In this document: one piece after another, positions 23,993 to 32,019 of the stretch | Layout of the letters: each line of letters begins with the position of its first letter | Numbering within the stretch: position 1 is the first letter of the stretch | NCBI RefSeq assembly: GCF_001425755.1 | Contig: NZ_LMDH01000001.1 | Location: 3,042,939 to 3,099,567 of the forward strand | Origin: Aeromicrobium sp. Root344 | Lineage (GTDB): Bacteria; Actinomycetota; Actinomycetes; Propionibacteriales; Nocardioidaceae | Direction of reading: 5' to 3' | DNA: 56,629 bases | Position numbers and translations under genes: made by a program | Notes under the pieces: generated by a model | The model's input: the letters and a program-made list of their open reading frames with translations, nothing else | The model's database searches: none | What the model was told of the DNA's origin: nothing

Positions 23993-25693
23993 TCCCGGCC
24001 GCTGGAGCCCTTGCCACGACGCGCTGGCGTCCTCGAACGGCGAGAGGTGCCGGGCGGCGCCACCCAAGGGGGTGTGCCACGAGCCGCGCACCATCCGGAG
24101 GCCGGGGGAGGCGAGCCAGCGCAACAGGGTCTCGGTCTCCTCGGCGGTGGCCGCCGGGATCGGTCCGAAGCCGGGCTCGACCGACTCGGCCGTGGCCAGG
24201 AGCGCGTCGACCCAGCCGATCGGGTGCGTGCCGCGGGGCATGACCCCCGCGGCAGCCAGCCGGCCGAATCGAATGACATGGATCTCCCAGCCCTCGGGAT
24301 GCGGTGACGCGGCGACGAGCTCCTCGGTGGCGGTCAGCTCTCGCAGGCGTTGGGTGCGTGCCACGGCCCGGAGGAACCCCGTGAGGCGGTCGCGCCAGAT
24401 CGCCGCGTCCTCGAACCGCTCGGTGCGCGCGAGGTCGAGCATGCGGGCGCGGATCGCGGTGACGAGATCCTCGGGATCTCCGGTCATGGCCTTGCGCACG
24501 TGGGAGACCTCGGCGGAGTAGGTCTCGAGGTCGACCGAGCCGTCGCAGGGGGACAGGCAGTGCCCCATCTCGGCGAGAGCACATGGCGAGATGCGGGACT
24601 TCTTGGCGAGCTTGGTCGTGCACTGGCGGATGCGGAACGAGTCGTGCAGGGCCGTGAGCGCGCCCTCGGCTGCCGCCCGGCCGCGGAACGGCCCGATGTA
24701 GTCGGCGTCGTCGTCGAGGATCTTGCGGACGATCGACAGCCGCGGCCAAGGTTCGCGCGTCAGCTTGAGCCAGCTGAGCCGTTCGGGGAAGCGGGACCTC
24801 CGGTTGTAGGGCGGCCGGTGCCTGCCGATGAGGCGCAGCTCGCGGACCTGTGCCTCGAGCGCCGTCGCGCAGACGATGCCCTCGATGCGCTGGGCGAGCA
24901 TGACCATCTCACCCATGCGGGTGCGGGTCTCGGCCTTGGTGAAGTAGGACCGGGTGCGGACGCGCAGGTTGCGGGACGTGCCGACGTAGAGGATCTCGTC
25001 GCGGGCGTCGCGGAAGAGATAGACCCCTGGCGCGTCGGGCAGGTGCTCGGCGAGATGCCGCTTGCGTCGCTGCTCGGGCTTGACCTTGGCGGTGTAGGTC
25101 GACACCTCCTCGAGCGTCGTGACGCCCAGCGGACCGAGGCGCTCGAACAGCCCGTGCAGGACGTCGACGGTGGCTCGCGCGTCGGAGAGGGCGCGGTGGT
25201 TGGGCGTCGTCGTGGCGTGGAACTTGGCCGCCAACGTCGCGAGCTTGCAGTTGGGCACCTCCTCGCGCGTCAGGACCCGTCTCGCGAGGGTCGCCGTGTC
25301 GAGGGTCTCGAAGCCCGGCCACGGGATGCCGAGCTCACGGCTGAAGTGCTTGAGGAAGCCGACGTCGAACGGGGCGTTGTGGGCCACCAGCACGCTGCCG
25401 CGGGCGAACTCCAGGAAGCTCGGCAGTACCTCGGCGATGCGCGGCGCACCGATGACCATCTGGTTGGTGATGCCGGTCAGGACCGTGATGTAGGCGGGGA
25501 TCAGCTCGTCGGGATTGACCAGGCTCTGGAACTCGCCGACAACCTCGCCACCACGGATCTTGACCGCGCCGACCTCGGTGATCTTGGAACCCTTGGCGGC
25601 CGAGCCGCCGGTCGTCTCGAGGTCGACGACGCAGAACGTGGTGTCGGCCAGCGGCCGTCCGAGCTCGTCGAATGAACCTTGAACTACCTCCAT
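23990..25693 (-). CDS. DEDDh exonuclease fused to a UvrC-type GIY-YIG/UVR half
   Basis: 567 residues. N-terminal DEDDh exonuclease (about 15-185): D24/E26 in FCVVDLETTGG, Asp in LVAHNAPFDVGFL, and the HRALSDARATVDV His-Asp. A GIY-YIG nuclease follows (about 220-300: GVYLFRD, LYVGTSRNL), then a four-cysteine cluster (QCTTK, SPCALAEMGHCLSPC) and a UVR-like helix pair (TERFEDAAIWRDRL). The UvrC C-terminal RNase H-like nuclease is missing. ATG 25693 is set by TACGGT (25701-25706) seven bases upstream; the GTG at 25702 falls inside that box. M. tuberculosis has a comparable gene in this position (Rv2191, from memory). Likely a DNA repair nuclease. Confidence 0.9.
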   Translation of the reverse strand: MEVVQGSFDELGRPLADTTFCVVDLETTGGSAAKGSKITEVGAVKIRGGEVVGEFQSLVNPDELIPAYITVLTGITNQMVIGAPRIAEVLPSFLEFARGSVLVAHNAPFDVGFLKHFSRELGIPWPGFETLDTATLARRVLTREEVPNCKLATLAAKFHATTTPNHRALSDARATVDVLHGLFERLGPLGVTTLEEVSTYTAKVKPEQRRKRHLAEHLPDAPGVYLFRDARDEILYVGTSRNLRVRTRSYFTKAETRTRMGEMVMLAQRIEGIVCATALEAQVRELRLIGRHRPPYNRRSRFPERLSWLKLTREPWPRLSIVRKILDDDADYIGPFRGRAAAEGALTALHDSFRIRQCTTKLAKKSRISPCALAEMGHCLSPCDGSVDLETYSAEVSHVRKAMTGDPEDLVTAIRARMLDLARTERFEDAAIWRDRLTGFLRAVARTQRLRELTATEELVAASPHPEGWEIHVIRFGRLAAAGVMPRGTHPIGWVDALLATAESVEPGFGPIPAATAEETETLLRWLASPGLRMVRGSWHTPLGGAARHLSPFEDASASWQGLQRPG

Positions 25694-25700
25694 GTGGTTC

Positions 25701-25706
25701 ACCGTA
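25701..25706 (-). promoter_or_regulatory. Leaderless -10 box deciding the exonuclease start
   Basis: TACGGT on the minus strand, seven bases before ATG 25693. An in-frame GTG at 25702 lies within the box and is excluded if this promoter is used. Confidence 0.6.
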
Positions 25707-25825
25707 GGTGGGGGTGCCGACAGACTCGCGGATCCTGCAACGCGCGGCGTTTTTGTCCGGACCGGCTCCTAGCGTCGTAGATGTCCCGAACGGCGGGGCG
25801 TTTGTCACCAGCAGGAGGTGCAGGC

Positions 25826-26059
25826 ATGACTGAGATTTCCCCCACCGACTCCGTGGTCGTCGATTGCGACCGGTGTCTCGTACGCAGCCCCAGTGCATGC
25901 GGCGACTGCATCGTCACGGTGCTGCTCGGCGCGCCCCCGGCAGGGATCGAGATCGATGCCGAGGAGATGGCGGCCCTCGGAGTGCTCGCCGATGCCGGCC
26001 TGACGCCGCCTCTCCGGCTTGTGACGCCCGTCACGGGCCCCGAGACACAAGCTGGTTGA
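25826..26059 (+). CDS. Small four-cysteine protein (zinc-ribbon-like N-terminus)
   Basis: 77 residues from ATG 25826 with GCAGGAGGTG upstream. C14-x2-C17 and C25-x2-C28 (VDCDRCLVRSPSACGDC) could bind zinc or an Fe-S centre. A short hydrophobic run (IVTVLLGAPP) and an acidic/Leu-rich tail follow. I recall small proteins of this kind next to NlpC/exonuclease genes in other actinobacteria but no assigned function. Between it and the exonuclease lie 132 bases with candidate promoter elements (TTGTCC, then GTAGAT 18 bases later), weakly supported. Confidence 0.75.
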   Translation: MTEISPTDSVVVDCDRCLVRSPSACGDCIVTVLLGAPPAGIEIDAEEMAALGVLADAGLTPPLRLVTPVTGPETQAG

Positions 26060-26062
26060 GAG

Positions 26063-26091
26063 TTGAACTGACCTCATCCGCCCCCTACAGT
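26063..26091 (+). promoter_or_regulatory. Sigma-70-type promoter of the NlpC/P60 gene
   Basis: TTGAAC (26063-26068), exactly 17 bases, TACAGT (26086-26091). It would start a 5' leader of about 220 bases that contains the c-di-AMP riboswitch. One of the few clear two-box promoters in the window. Confidence 0.75.
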
Positions 26092-26125
26092 GGTGGCTTG
26101 TGTGACCGGTGAACGCCGTCCCCCC

Positions 26126-26297
26126 CGGGCGGCGTCGGGCGCACCGCCGAATTGCCACAGTCATGGGGAAGATGTCTGAGGCGAACCGGGGACCCATGTG
26201 TGTGGGGTGAATCGGAACGGACTGGTCTGTCACAGGACTGGCACGGACCGTAGGGCAGACCTTGGCCCGAACCCGTCAGCTCACCCGGTAGGCGTCG
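26126..26297 (+). ncRNA. c-di-AMP riboswitch (ydaO/yuaA class)
   Basis: The leader holds the conserved blocks of ydaO RNA in the right order: GCCGAATTGCCACAG, TCATGGGGAAGA, GGCGAACCGGGGACCCA, TGGGGTGAATCGG, GGGCAGACCTTGGCCCGAA, and CCCGTCAGCTCACCCGGTAG. It resembles the element I know ahead of rpfA/NlpC cell-wall hydrolases in Streptomyces. High c-di-AMP usually turns these genes off. Outer limits are approximate. No T-tract terminator follows, so control may be on translation or by a non-canonical hairpin near 26300. Confidence 0.88.
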
Positions 26298-26317
26298 AGG
26301 CAACATAGGAGTCTTGC

Positions 26318-27286
26318 GTGCGCTTGCCCGCTATCTCACAACGTCGTCAAGGATTCGCTGCAGCAGCGGCACTCGCCGTGATCGGAGGGCTTTTCGTCCT
26401 CCCGTCCGCCGGAGCCGACCCCGCCGTCACCCCCAAGGACGTCGAGGCCGCCTTCCACAAGGCCGAGGCCATGAACGAGCAGGTCAACCAGCTCGATGTC
26501 CAGGCCAAGCAGACGCAGTCCGAGATCGACGACATCACCGGTGACATCAACCGTGACCTCGTCGACTACAACCGGCAGAAGGCCGACCTCGGCGCCGCGA
26601 TCGCCCAGCAGCAGATGGACGCGCCCCTCGGGCCAAGCGTCAACCTGCTCAGCAGCGGCGATCCCGACGAGTTCCTCGCTGGTCTCGGCGCCGTCCAGGC
26701 ACTCAACAGCACCCGCGCTGACGCTCTCGAGAAGTTCGGCGAGACCAGCAAGGAGCTGCAGAACCGTCGCGCCCAGCTGCAGGACCGCAAGGCCGAGCTC
26801 GCGGCCGCCCGCAAGGACGCCGACGCCAAGCGCGACAAGATCCGCAAGCAGTACGCCGATGCCAAGGCCGAGCTCGCTCGCCTGACCGCCGCGCAGCAGG
26901 CACAGTTCAACGCCAGCGACACCACGATGCCCGAGGTCGACGCCTCGGGTCGGGCCAAGACGGCCATCAACTTCGCGCTCGCGCAGCTCGGCGACCCCTA
27001 CGTCTACGGCGGCACCGGTCCCAACTCCTGGGACTGCTCGGGCCTCATCATGAAGGCCTGGGCCGCTGCCGGCGTCTCGCTGCCTCGCGTGGTCGGCCCC
27101 CAGATGGCGGCCACGACGCGTGTCCCGATGAACGCACTGCAGCCCGGCGACCTCGTCGCATACGGCGACATGTCCCACATCGGCATGTACCTCGGGGGCG
27201 GCCGGGTCGTGCACGCACCGCGCCCGGGCAAGAGCGTGGAGATCACGAGCCTCAGCGGCTTCAGCGTCGGCGGGCGGGTTGGCTGA
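26318..27286 (+). CDS. Secreted NlpC/P60 peptidoglycan endopeptidase
   Basis: 322 residues. Signal peptide (about 1-33, ending SAGA), a long coiled-coil region (about 40-200, Gln/Ala/Lys-rich) and a C-terminal NlpC/P60 domain (about 215-322) with catalytic C240 (WDCSGLIMKAW), H287 (MSHIGMYLGG), and a third polar residue in VVHAPRPG. It would cleave D-Glu-DAP linkages in stem peptides outside the membrane. AGGAG precedes GTG 26318 by a normal distance. Expression is expected to follow c-di-AMP through the leader riboswitch. Confidence 0.94.
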   Translation: MRLPAISQRRQGFAAAAALAVIGGLFVLPSAGADPAVTPKDVEAAFHKAEAMNEQVNQLDVQAKQTQSEIDDITGDINRDLVDYNRQKADLGAAIAQQQMDAPLGPSVNLLSSGDPDEFLAGLGAVQALNSTRADALEKFGETSKELQNRRAQLQDRKAELAAARKDADAKRDKIRKQYADAKAELARLTAAQQAQFNASDTTMPEVDASGRAKTAINFALAQLGDPYVYGGTGPNSWDCSGLIMKAWAAAGVSLPRVVGPQMAATTRVPMNALQPGDLVAYGDMSHIGMYLGGGRVVHAPRPGKSVEITSLSGFSVGGRVG

Positions 27287-28526
27287 CCCAGCCCGAAGGC
27301 TGGGGCCCAACGCGGTCGCCGTCCTGGTCCTGATCGCTCTGGGCACTGGGCTGCTGCTCTGGCAGCGGCCGTGGCAGGGTTCCGACGACGCTGTCGTCGG
27401 CATCCCGGCCGACGCCACGTCACGGCTCGCTGCCCAGTTCCGTGCCCTGAGCGACGCCGGCTCCGAGTCGGCCTTCGTCAGGGCTGCCGGTACGTCCGGG
27501 GCCGCCAGGGCGTTCGCGCGCCAGGCCTGGCGCGCCCGCACGGCTCTGGGCGCCGAAGCAGTCGAGCTTCGCTACGTCAGCGGTGGTGACGTCGCCGATC
27601 ACGCGGACGGCTCGGCGTCGGCCGCGGTCGACGTCAGTTGGCGCGCCGGCGGCGAGATCGGTCTCAGCGACACGTCGGTGCACACCTCGTCCGTGACGTT
27701 CCGGGTGGCTCCGCAGGCGGACGGCAGGTTCTCGCTGGTCTCCGCGACGCCCAAGGACGGGGCTCTGCCGCTGTGGCTGGCCGGCGGCGTCACGGTCGAG
27801 CGGACCGCGGGATCCGTCGTCGTCAAGGTCGACGGGGGAGATGCCGAGCTTCCGGTGGAGTCGATGACGACCACGGCGAGATCGGCTGTCGGCCGGGTCG
27901 TGCCCGGCACCAGCGGCGATGTCACCGTTGTCTCACCGCACACGCAGAGCCAGATGGCGCGGATCGTGGGACAGCCGGTCGAGCAGGTGCGCCAGATCGC
28001 TGCGGTGACGACCCGGCTCGACGGTCGCGGCGGCAGCTCGGCCGACACCGTTATCGTGCTCAACCCCGCGGTGTTCTCGACGATGGATCGGCGTGCCGCC
28101 CAGGTCGTGCTGACGCACGAGGCGACGCACCTGCTGACCCACGCTGTCGGCACGCGCGCCGAGAGCTGGGTCGTTGAGGGATTCGCCGACTTCGTCGCCC
28201 TGCACGATGACACGGCATCGCTGTCGATCAGCGCCGGCCAGATCCTGGCCGAGGTCAAGGCGGGGCGTACGCCCAAGCACCTCCCGACGACGAAGGACTT
28301 CGGTGCCGAGAGCCACGGCCTCGGCGCCGTCTACGAGTCGGCGTGGATGATCTTCCGCATGCTCGGCCAGACGTACGGCGACGATCGCGTCGTGCAGTTC
28401 TACGAGTCGGTCATGTCGGGAACGCCGCTCGACACGTCGCTGTCGACGTCGTTCGGCCTGACGGTCGACCAGCTGACCAGGCGCTGGCAGGACTACCTCG
28501 CGAAGAGCGCCTCGACCGTGTCGTGA
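27279..28526 (+). CDS. Membrane-anchored HExxH putative metallopeptidase
   Basis: 415 residues. One N-terminal hydrophobic helix (NAVAVLVLIALGTGLLLW), a beta-rich extracytoplasmic region, then H280-E281-A-T-H284 in VLTHEATHLLTH and E300 in VVEGFADFVALH, a gluzincin-type zinc site. A helical C-terminal region ends LTRRWQDYLAK, as in peptidase MA-like proteins. The only start that keeps the membrane helix is TTG 27279, overlapping the NlpC stop by eight bases, so coupled translation is probable. Function unknown; proximity suggests cell-envelope processing. Its 3' end overlaps the convergent fadD by 34 bases. Confidence 0.82.
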   Translation: MADPARRLGPNAVAVLVLIALGTGLLLWQRPWQGSDDAVVGIPADATSRLAAQFRALSDAGSESAFVRAAGTSGAARAFARQAWRARTALGAEAVELRYVSGGDVADHADGSASAAVDVSWRAGGEIGLSDTSVHTSSVTFRVAPQADGRFSLVSATPKDGALPLWLAGGVTVERTAGSVVVKVDGGDAELPVESMTTTARSAVGRVVPGTSGDVTVVSPHTQSQMARIVGQPVEQVRQIAAVTTRLDGRGGSSADTVIVLNPAVFSTMDRRAAQVVLTHEATHLLTHAVGTRAESWVVEGFADFVALHDDTASLSISAGQILAEVKAGRTPKHLPTTKDFGAESHGLGAVYESAWMIFRMLGQTYGDDRVVQFYESVMSGTPLDTSLSTSFGLTVDQLTRRWQDYLAKSASTVS

Positions 28527-30220
28527 AAGTCGCGCAGCACGGCGTTGCGCTTGACCTTGAACGACGGCGTCAAATAGCCGTTGTCCTCGGTCCAGTCCTC
28601 GGGCAGGATCACGAACTTGCGGATCGACTCGGCCTGCGACACCTGTGAGTTGGCGTCATCGATCGCCTTCTGCACCTCGTCACGCAGGGCCGGGTCGTCG
28701 AGGTCGCCGGTCCATGCCTCGGAGTCGATCGTGACGAGCGCGGCGACGAAGGGCTTGCCGTCACCGACCACGAGGCACTGGCTGACGTACGCGTTGGCAC
28801 GCACGCGGTCCTCGAGCACGGCCGGCGCGACGTTCTTGCCGCCCGCCGTCACGATGATCTCCTTCTTGCGGCCCGTGATGCGTACGTAGCCGTCGGTGTC
28901 GACCTCCCCGAGGTCGCCGGTCGCGAACCAGCCCTCGGCGTCGAGCGCCTCGGTGGTGGCCTCGTCGTTGTGCCAGTAGCCGGTGAAGACCTGCGGACCG
29001 CGGAAGCTCAGCTCGCCGTCCGGCCCGACACGCACCTCAGTGCCCGGAAGGGGACGGCCGACCGTGCCGATGCGCTGGTCGTCCGGCGTGTTGACGCACA
29101 GGGCGGCGGTCGTCTCGGTCAGGCCGTAGCCCTCGAGGACCGTGACGCCGATGCCGCGGTAGAAGTGCGCGAGTCGGTCGCCGAGCGGCGCGCCTCCGGA
29201 GATGGCCCACTCGGCCCGTCCGCCGAGCGCGTCGCGGAGCCGGCCGTAGACCAGCCGGTCGAACAGCGCGTGGCGCGTACGCAGAGCGAGTCCGGCCTTC
29301 CCGTTGTCAAGCGCCTTGCTGTAGGTGATCGCGGTCTGTGCGGCCCGGTCGAAGATCTTGCCCTTGCCGTCGGCGTACGCCTTGCTGCTGGCGGTGTTGA
29401 AGACCTTCTCGAACACGCGGGGCACGGCGAGCACGAACGTCGGCTGGAAGGACCCGAGGTGGGTCACGAGGTCCTTGACGTCAGCGGTGTGGCCGAGCTT
29501 GGCGCCGGAGCGGATCGCGCCGACCTGGATGATGCGGGCGAAGACGTGGGCGAGGGGCAGGAACAGCAGCGTCGACGCGCCCTCGCGTTCGAACAGCTCG
29601 GGCAGCTCAGGGATCGCGGCGCCCAGCTCGTAGCGGAAGCTGCCGTGGGTGAGCTTGCAGCCCTTGGGACGACCGGTGGTTCCGGAGGTGTAGATCAGCG
29701 TCGCCAGCGTGTCGCTCGTGAGCGCCGCCCGACGGGCCTCGACGTCGGCGTCACTGACGTCGGCGCCGTGCGTCGTGATCTCGTCGATGGCGCCGTTGTC
29801 GAGCACCCAGGTGTGACGCAGGTCAGGCGCCTCGGCCTCCTTGACCCTGGCGAGGTGGGCGTCGGACTCGACGATCGCGGCGACGGCACCCGAGTCCGAG
29901 AGAATCCATGCGATCTGCGCCGCGGACGAGGTCTCGTAGACGGGGACGGTCGCGGCACCGATCCACCAGATGGCGTAGTCGGCGACGGTCCACTCGTAGC
30001 GCGTCTTGGAGAGCAGGGCCACGCGATCACCCGCCTCGACGCCGGCGGCGACGAGGCCCTTGGCGACGGCGACGACCGTGCGGTGGAAGTCACCGAGGAT
30101 GACGTCCTGCCACTCGCCGTCCACCATCCGGGCCAGCGCGACGTCGTCGGCGTGCTCTGGAAGGCGGTCGAGGATGTCGTCGGAGAGGTTGCCCAGTTCG
30201 GGTGCATGCGCCTGTGTCAC
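28493..30220 (-). CDS. Long-chain fatty-acid-CoA ligase (FadD15-like)
   Basis: 575-residue AMP-forming ligase. ATP/AMP loop YTSGTTGRPKG, GYGLTETTA, the hinge region FATGDLGEVDTDGYVRITGR and catalytic Lys near the C-terminus (YLTPSFKVKRNAVL). Converts a fatty acid, ATP and CoA to acyl-CoA. GTG 30220 fits TAGCCT (30228-30233) seven bases upstream; longer frames run into intergenic DNA. The last 34 bases overlap the convergent HExxH gene. FadD15 occupies the same neighbourhood in M. tuberculosis, as far as I recall. Confidence 0.94.
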   Translation of the reverse strand: MTQAHAPELGNLSDDILDRLPEHADDVALARMVDGEWQDVILGDFHRTVVAVAKGLVAAGVEAGDRVALLSKTRYEWTVADYAIWWIGAATVPVYETSSAAQIAWILSDSGAVAAIVESDAHLARVKEAEAPDLRHTWVLDNGAIDEITTHGADVSDADVEARRAALTSDTLATLIYTSGTTGRPKGCKLTHGSFRYELGAAIPELPELFEREGASTLLFLPLAHVFARIIQVGAIRSGAKLGHTADVKDLVTHLGSFQPTFVLAVPRVFEKVFNTASSKAYADGKGKIFDRAAQTAITYSKALDNGKAGLALRTRHALFDRLVYGRLRDALGGRAEWAISGGAPLGDRLAHFYRGIGVTVLEGYGLTETTAALCVNTPDDQRIGTVGRPLPGTEVRVGPDGELSFRGPQVFTGYWHNDEATTEALDAEGWFATGDLGEVDTDGYVRITGRKKEIIVTAGGKNVAPAVLEDRVRANAYVSQCLVVGDGKPFVAALVTIDSEAWTGDLDDPALRDEVQKAIDDANSQVSQAESIRKFVILPEDWTEDNGYLTPSFKVKRNAVLRDFHDTVEALFAR

Positions 30221-30227
30221 GTACGGC

Positions 30228-30233
30228 AGGCTA
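30228..30233 (-). promoter_or_regulatory. Leaderless -10 box of the acyl-CoA ligase gene
   Basis: TAGCCT on the minus strand seven bases before GTG 30220, with no Shine-Dalgarno. Confidence 0.55.
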
Positions 30234-30353
30234 CTCTCACGCGCTGCGGCGTACGGAATCGGTGGGCGCCCCGGCGGCGACCTCCCGCGCGCGGCGCCCG
30301 GCACCAACACCACTAGCATGGGGACACATATTCGAGCCGGACGAGGAGGGGTG

Positions 30354-30791
30354 ATGGCGCGAACCACGAGCGACATCGTCATCGATGCTCCAGCCGACAC
30401 GATCATGGACGTGATCGCGGACTTCGGGTCCTATCCGGGGTGGGCGACGGGCGTCAAGGCGGCCGACGTCGTCGACGCCGGCGACGGTGCGCGCGCCAAG
30501 CAGGTGCACTTCATCCTCGACGCCACCCCGATCCGTGACGAGTACGACCTGGGCTACACCTGGGACGGCAACAAGTCCGTGTCCTGGAGCCTCGTCGAGA
30601 AGGGCTCGATGCTGAAGTCGATGGATGGCGCCTACGTCCTCGAGCCGGTCGACGACTCCAGCACCCGCGTCACCTATCAGCTCGCGGTCGACGTCTCGAT
30701 CCCGTTGCTCGGCATGCTCAAGCGCAAGGCCGAGAAGGTCATCATCGACACCGCCCTCAAGGGGTTGAAGAAACAGGTCGAGGCGCTGTGA
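30354..30791 (+). CDS. SRPBCC (polyketide cyclase/START-like) protein
   Basis: 145 residues. Starts ARTTSDIVIDAPADTIMDVI and contains FGSYPGWATGVK, a beta-sheet core and the closing C-terminal helix, the layout of SRPBCC lipid- or ligand-binding proteins. GAGGAGGGG lies 3-9 bases before the ATG at 30354; TAGCAT (30314-30319) is a possible -10 with a leader of about 30 bases. Begins an operon with DUF5304 and the glucokinase (overlaps of four bases). Next to fadD, a lipid-transfer or membrane role is plausible. Confidence 0.88.
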   Translation: MARTTSDIVIDAPADTIMDVIADFGSYPGWATGVKAADVVDAGDGARAKQVHFILDATPIRDEYDLGYTWDGNKSVSWSLVEKGSMLKSMDGAYVLEPVDDSSTRVTYQLAVDVSIPLLGMLKRKAEKVIIDTALKGLKKQVEAL

Positions 30792-31069
30792 GCGAACACA
30801 GCTCCAGCGCGGCCTCCGAGCCGGTGGGCTCGGTCGCCGAGGAGGCGTTCAAGCTCTTCCGTGCCATGGCGTCCCAGCCCCACGCCGCCACCGAGGAAGA
30901 CGCCGCGACCCATGCGTGCGCCAACACCTGGTGCCCCGTGTGCCAGGTCGCCGGATTCGTCCGCGACAACCCGGAGGCCCTGGCGAAGGTCGCCGAATCC
31001 GCTGCCCAGCTCACCCGCTCGCTCCGCGAGCTCATCGACACTGCTCTGACACCTCGGGACGAGACATGA
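30788..31069 (+). CDS. DUF5304-like small cytoplasmic protein
   Basis: 93 residues. Acidic N-terminus, helix VAEEAFKLFRAMASQ, a C-x4-C-x2-C cluster (ACANTWCPVCQVAGFVRDNP) and a final helix. I recognise similar proteins beside glucokinase in Streptomyces, with no known function. The three cysteines might bind a metal. GTG 30788 overlaps the SRPBCC stop; its own stop overlaps the kinase ATG (ATGA). Confidence 0.78.
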   Translation: MSEHSSSAASEPVGSVAEEAFKLFRAMASQPHAATEEDAATHACANTWCPVCQVAGFVRDNPEALAKVAESAAQLTRSLRELIDTALTPRDET

Positions 31070-32019
31070 CACTGGCCGTTGGCGTCGACATCGGCGGAAC
31101 CAAGATCGCGACGGGACTGGTGTCGGAGGACGGCAAGATCCTCGACTCGGTCTCCGAGCCGACTCCGGACGACGCGACCAAGATCCCGGCCGTCGTGGCC
31201 GACCTGGTGGAGCGCCTCGTCGGCGACGAGAAGGCTGCGGGCATCGGCATCGGCGCAGCCGGCTTCGTCGGTGAGGACCGCTCGACGGTGCGTTTCGCCC
31301 CCAACATCGACTGGCGCGAGGAACCGCTCGGTGAGCGCGTACGCGCCCTCGTTGACCTGCCCGTCGTCGTCGAGAACGACGCCAACGCCGCGGCCTGGGG
31401 CGAGTTCAGCTTCGGCGCCGGCGAGGACACCGACGACCTGCTGCTCGTGACGATCGGCACCGGCATCGGTGGTGGCATCGTGCACCGCGGCCGGTTGTTC
31501 CGTGGAGGATTCGGCGTCGCAGCCGAGATCGGCCACATGCGCGTCGTCCCCAACGGCATCCTCTGCGGCTGCGGACAGCACGGCTGCTGGGAGCAGTACG
31601 CGAGCGGCAGCGCCCTCGTCCGCAATGCCCGTGAACGCGTCGCGAACGAGGACGAGGGGTCAGAGGCGATCGCCGCACTCGGTGGGGGCGACCTGGCCAA
31701 GATCACGGGCCCCGGCATCACCAAGCTGGCGCAGCAGGGCGACGCCCTGGCGATCGAGCTGCTCGCCGAGCTGGGCCGCTGGATGGGTGAGGGCATCGCG
31801 GTGCTCACGACGATCCTCGATCCCAGCGTCATCGCGATCGGCGGTGGCGTGGGCGCCGCGGGCGACCTGCTGATGACACCTGTCGTCGAGGCCTTCGAGG
31901 CCCACCTCCCCGCTCGAGCCCATCGTCCGGAGGCGGCACTGCGGCTCGCGGCGCTGGGCAACGAAGCCGGCATCATCGGCGCCGCCGACCTCGCACGAGT
32001 CGAGCCCAACCATGGCTGA
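31066..32019 (+). CDS. glkA: ROK-family glucokinase
   Basis: 317 residues. ATP motif GVDIGGTKIATGLV, catalytic VVENDANAAAWGE, ROK signature VAAEIGHMRVVPNG with the zinc-binding CGCGQHGCWEQYASG that marks ROK kinases, then ITGPGI and GGGVGAAGD. Phosphorylates glucose to glucose 6-phosphate; Streptomyces GlkA lies in the same neighbourhood. Coupled to DUF5304 by ATGA. A second ROK gene follows with an eight-base overlap, so one of the two may be a paralogue with another substrate. Confidence 0.92.
   Translation: MTLAVGVDIGGTKIATGLVSEDGKILDSVSEPTPDDATKIPAVVADLVERLVGDEKAAGIGIGAAGFVGEDRSTVRFAPNIDWREEPLGERVRALVDLPVVVENDANAAAWGEFSFGAGEDTDDLLLVTIGTGIGGGIVHRGRLFRGGFGVAAEIGHMRVVPNGILCGCGQHGCWEQYASGSALVRNARERVANEDEGSEAIAALGGGDLAKITGPGITKLAQQGDALAIELLAELGRWMGEGIAVLTTILDPSVIAIGGGVGAAGDLLMTPVVEAFEAHLPARAHRPEAALRLAALGNEAGIIGAADLARVEPNHG

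Noticed and set aside
25703..25825. Two-box promoter for the four-cysteine gene (TTGTCC, GTAGAT)
   Set aside because: Matches are weak and several alternatives (TAGCGT) exist; not listed as a feature.
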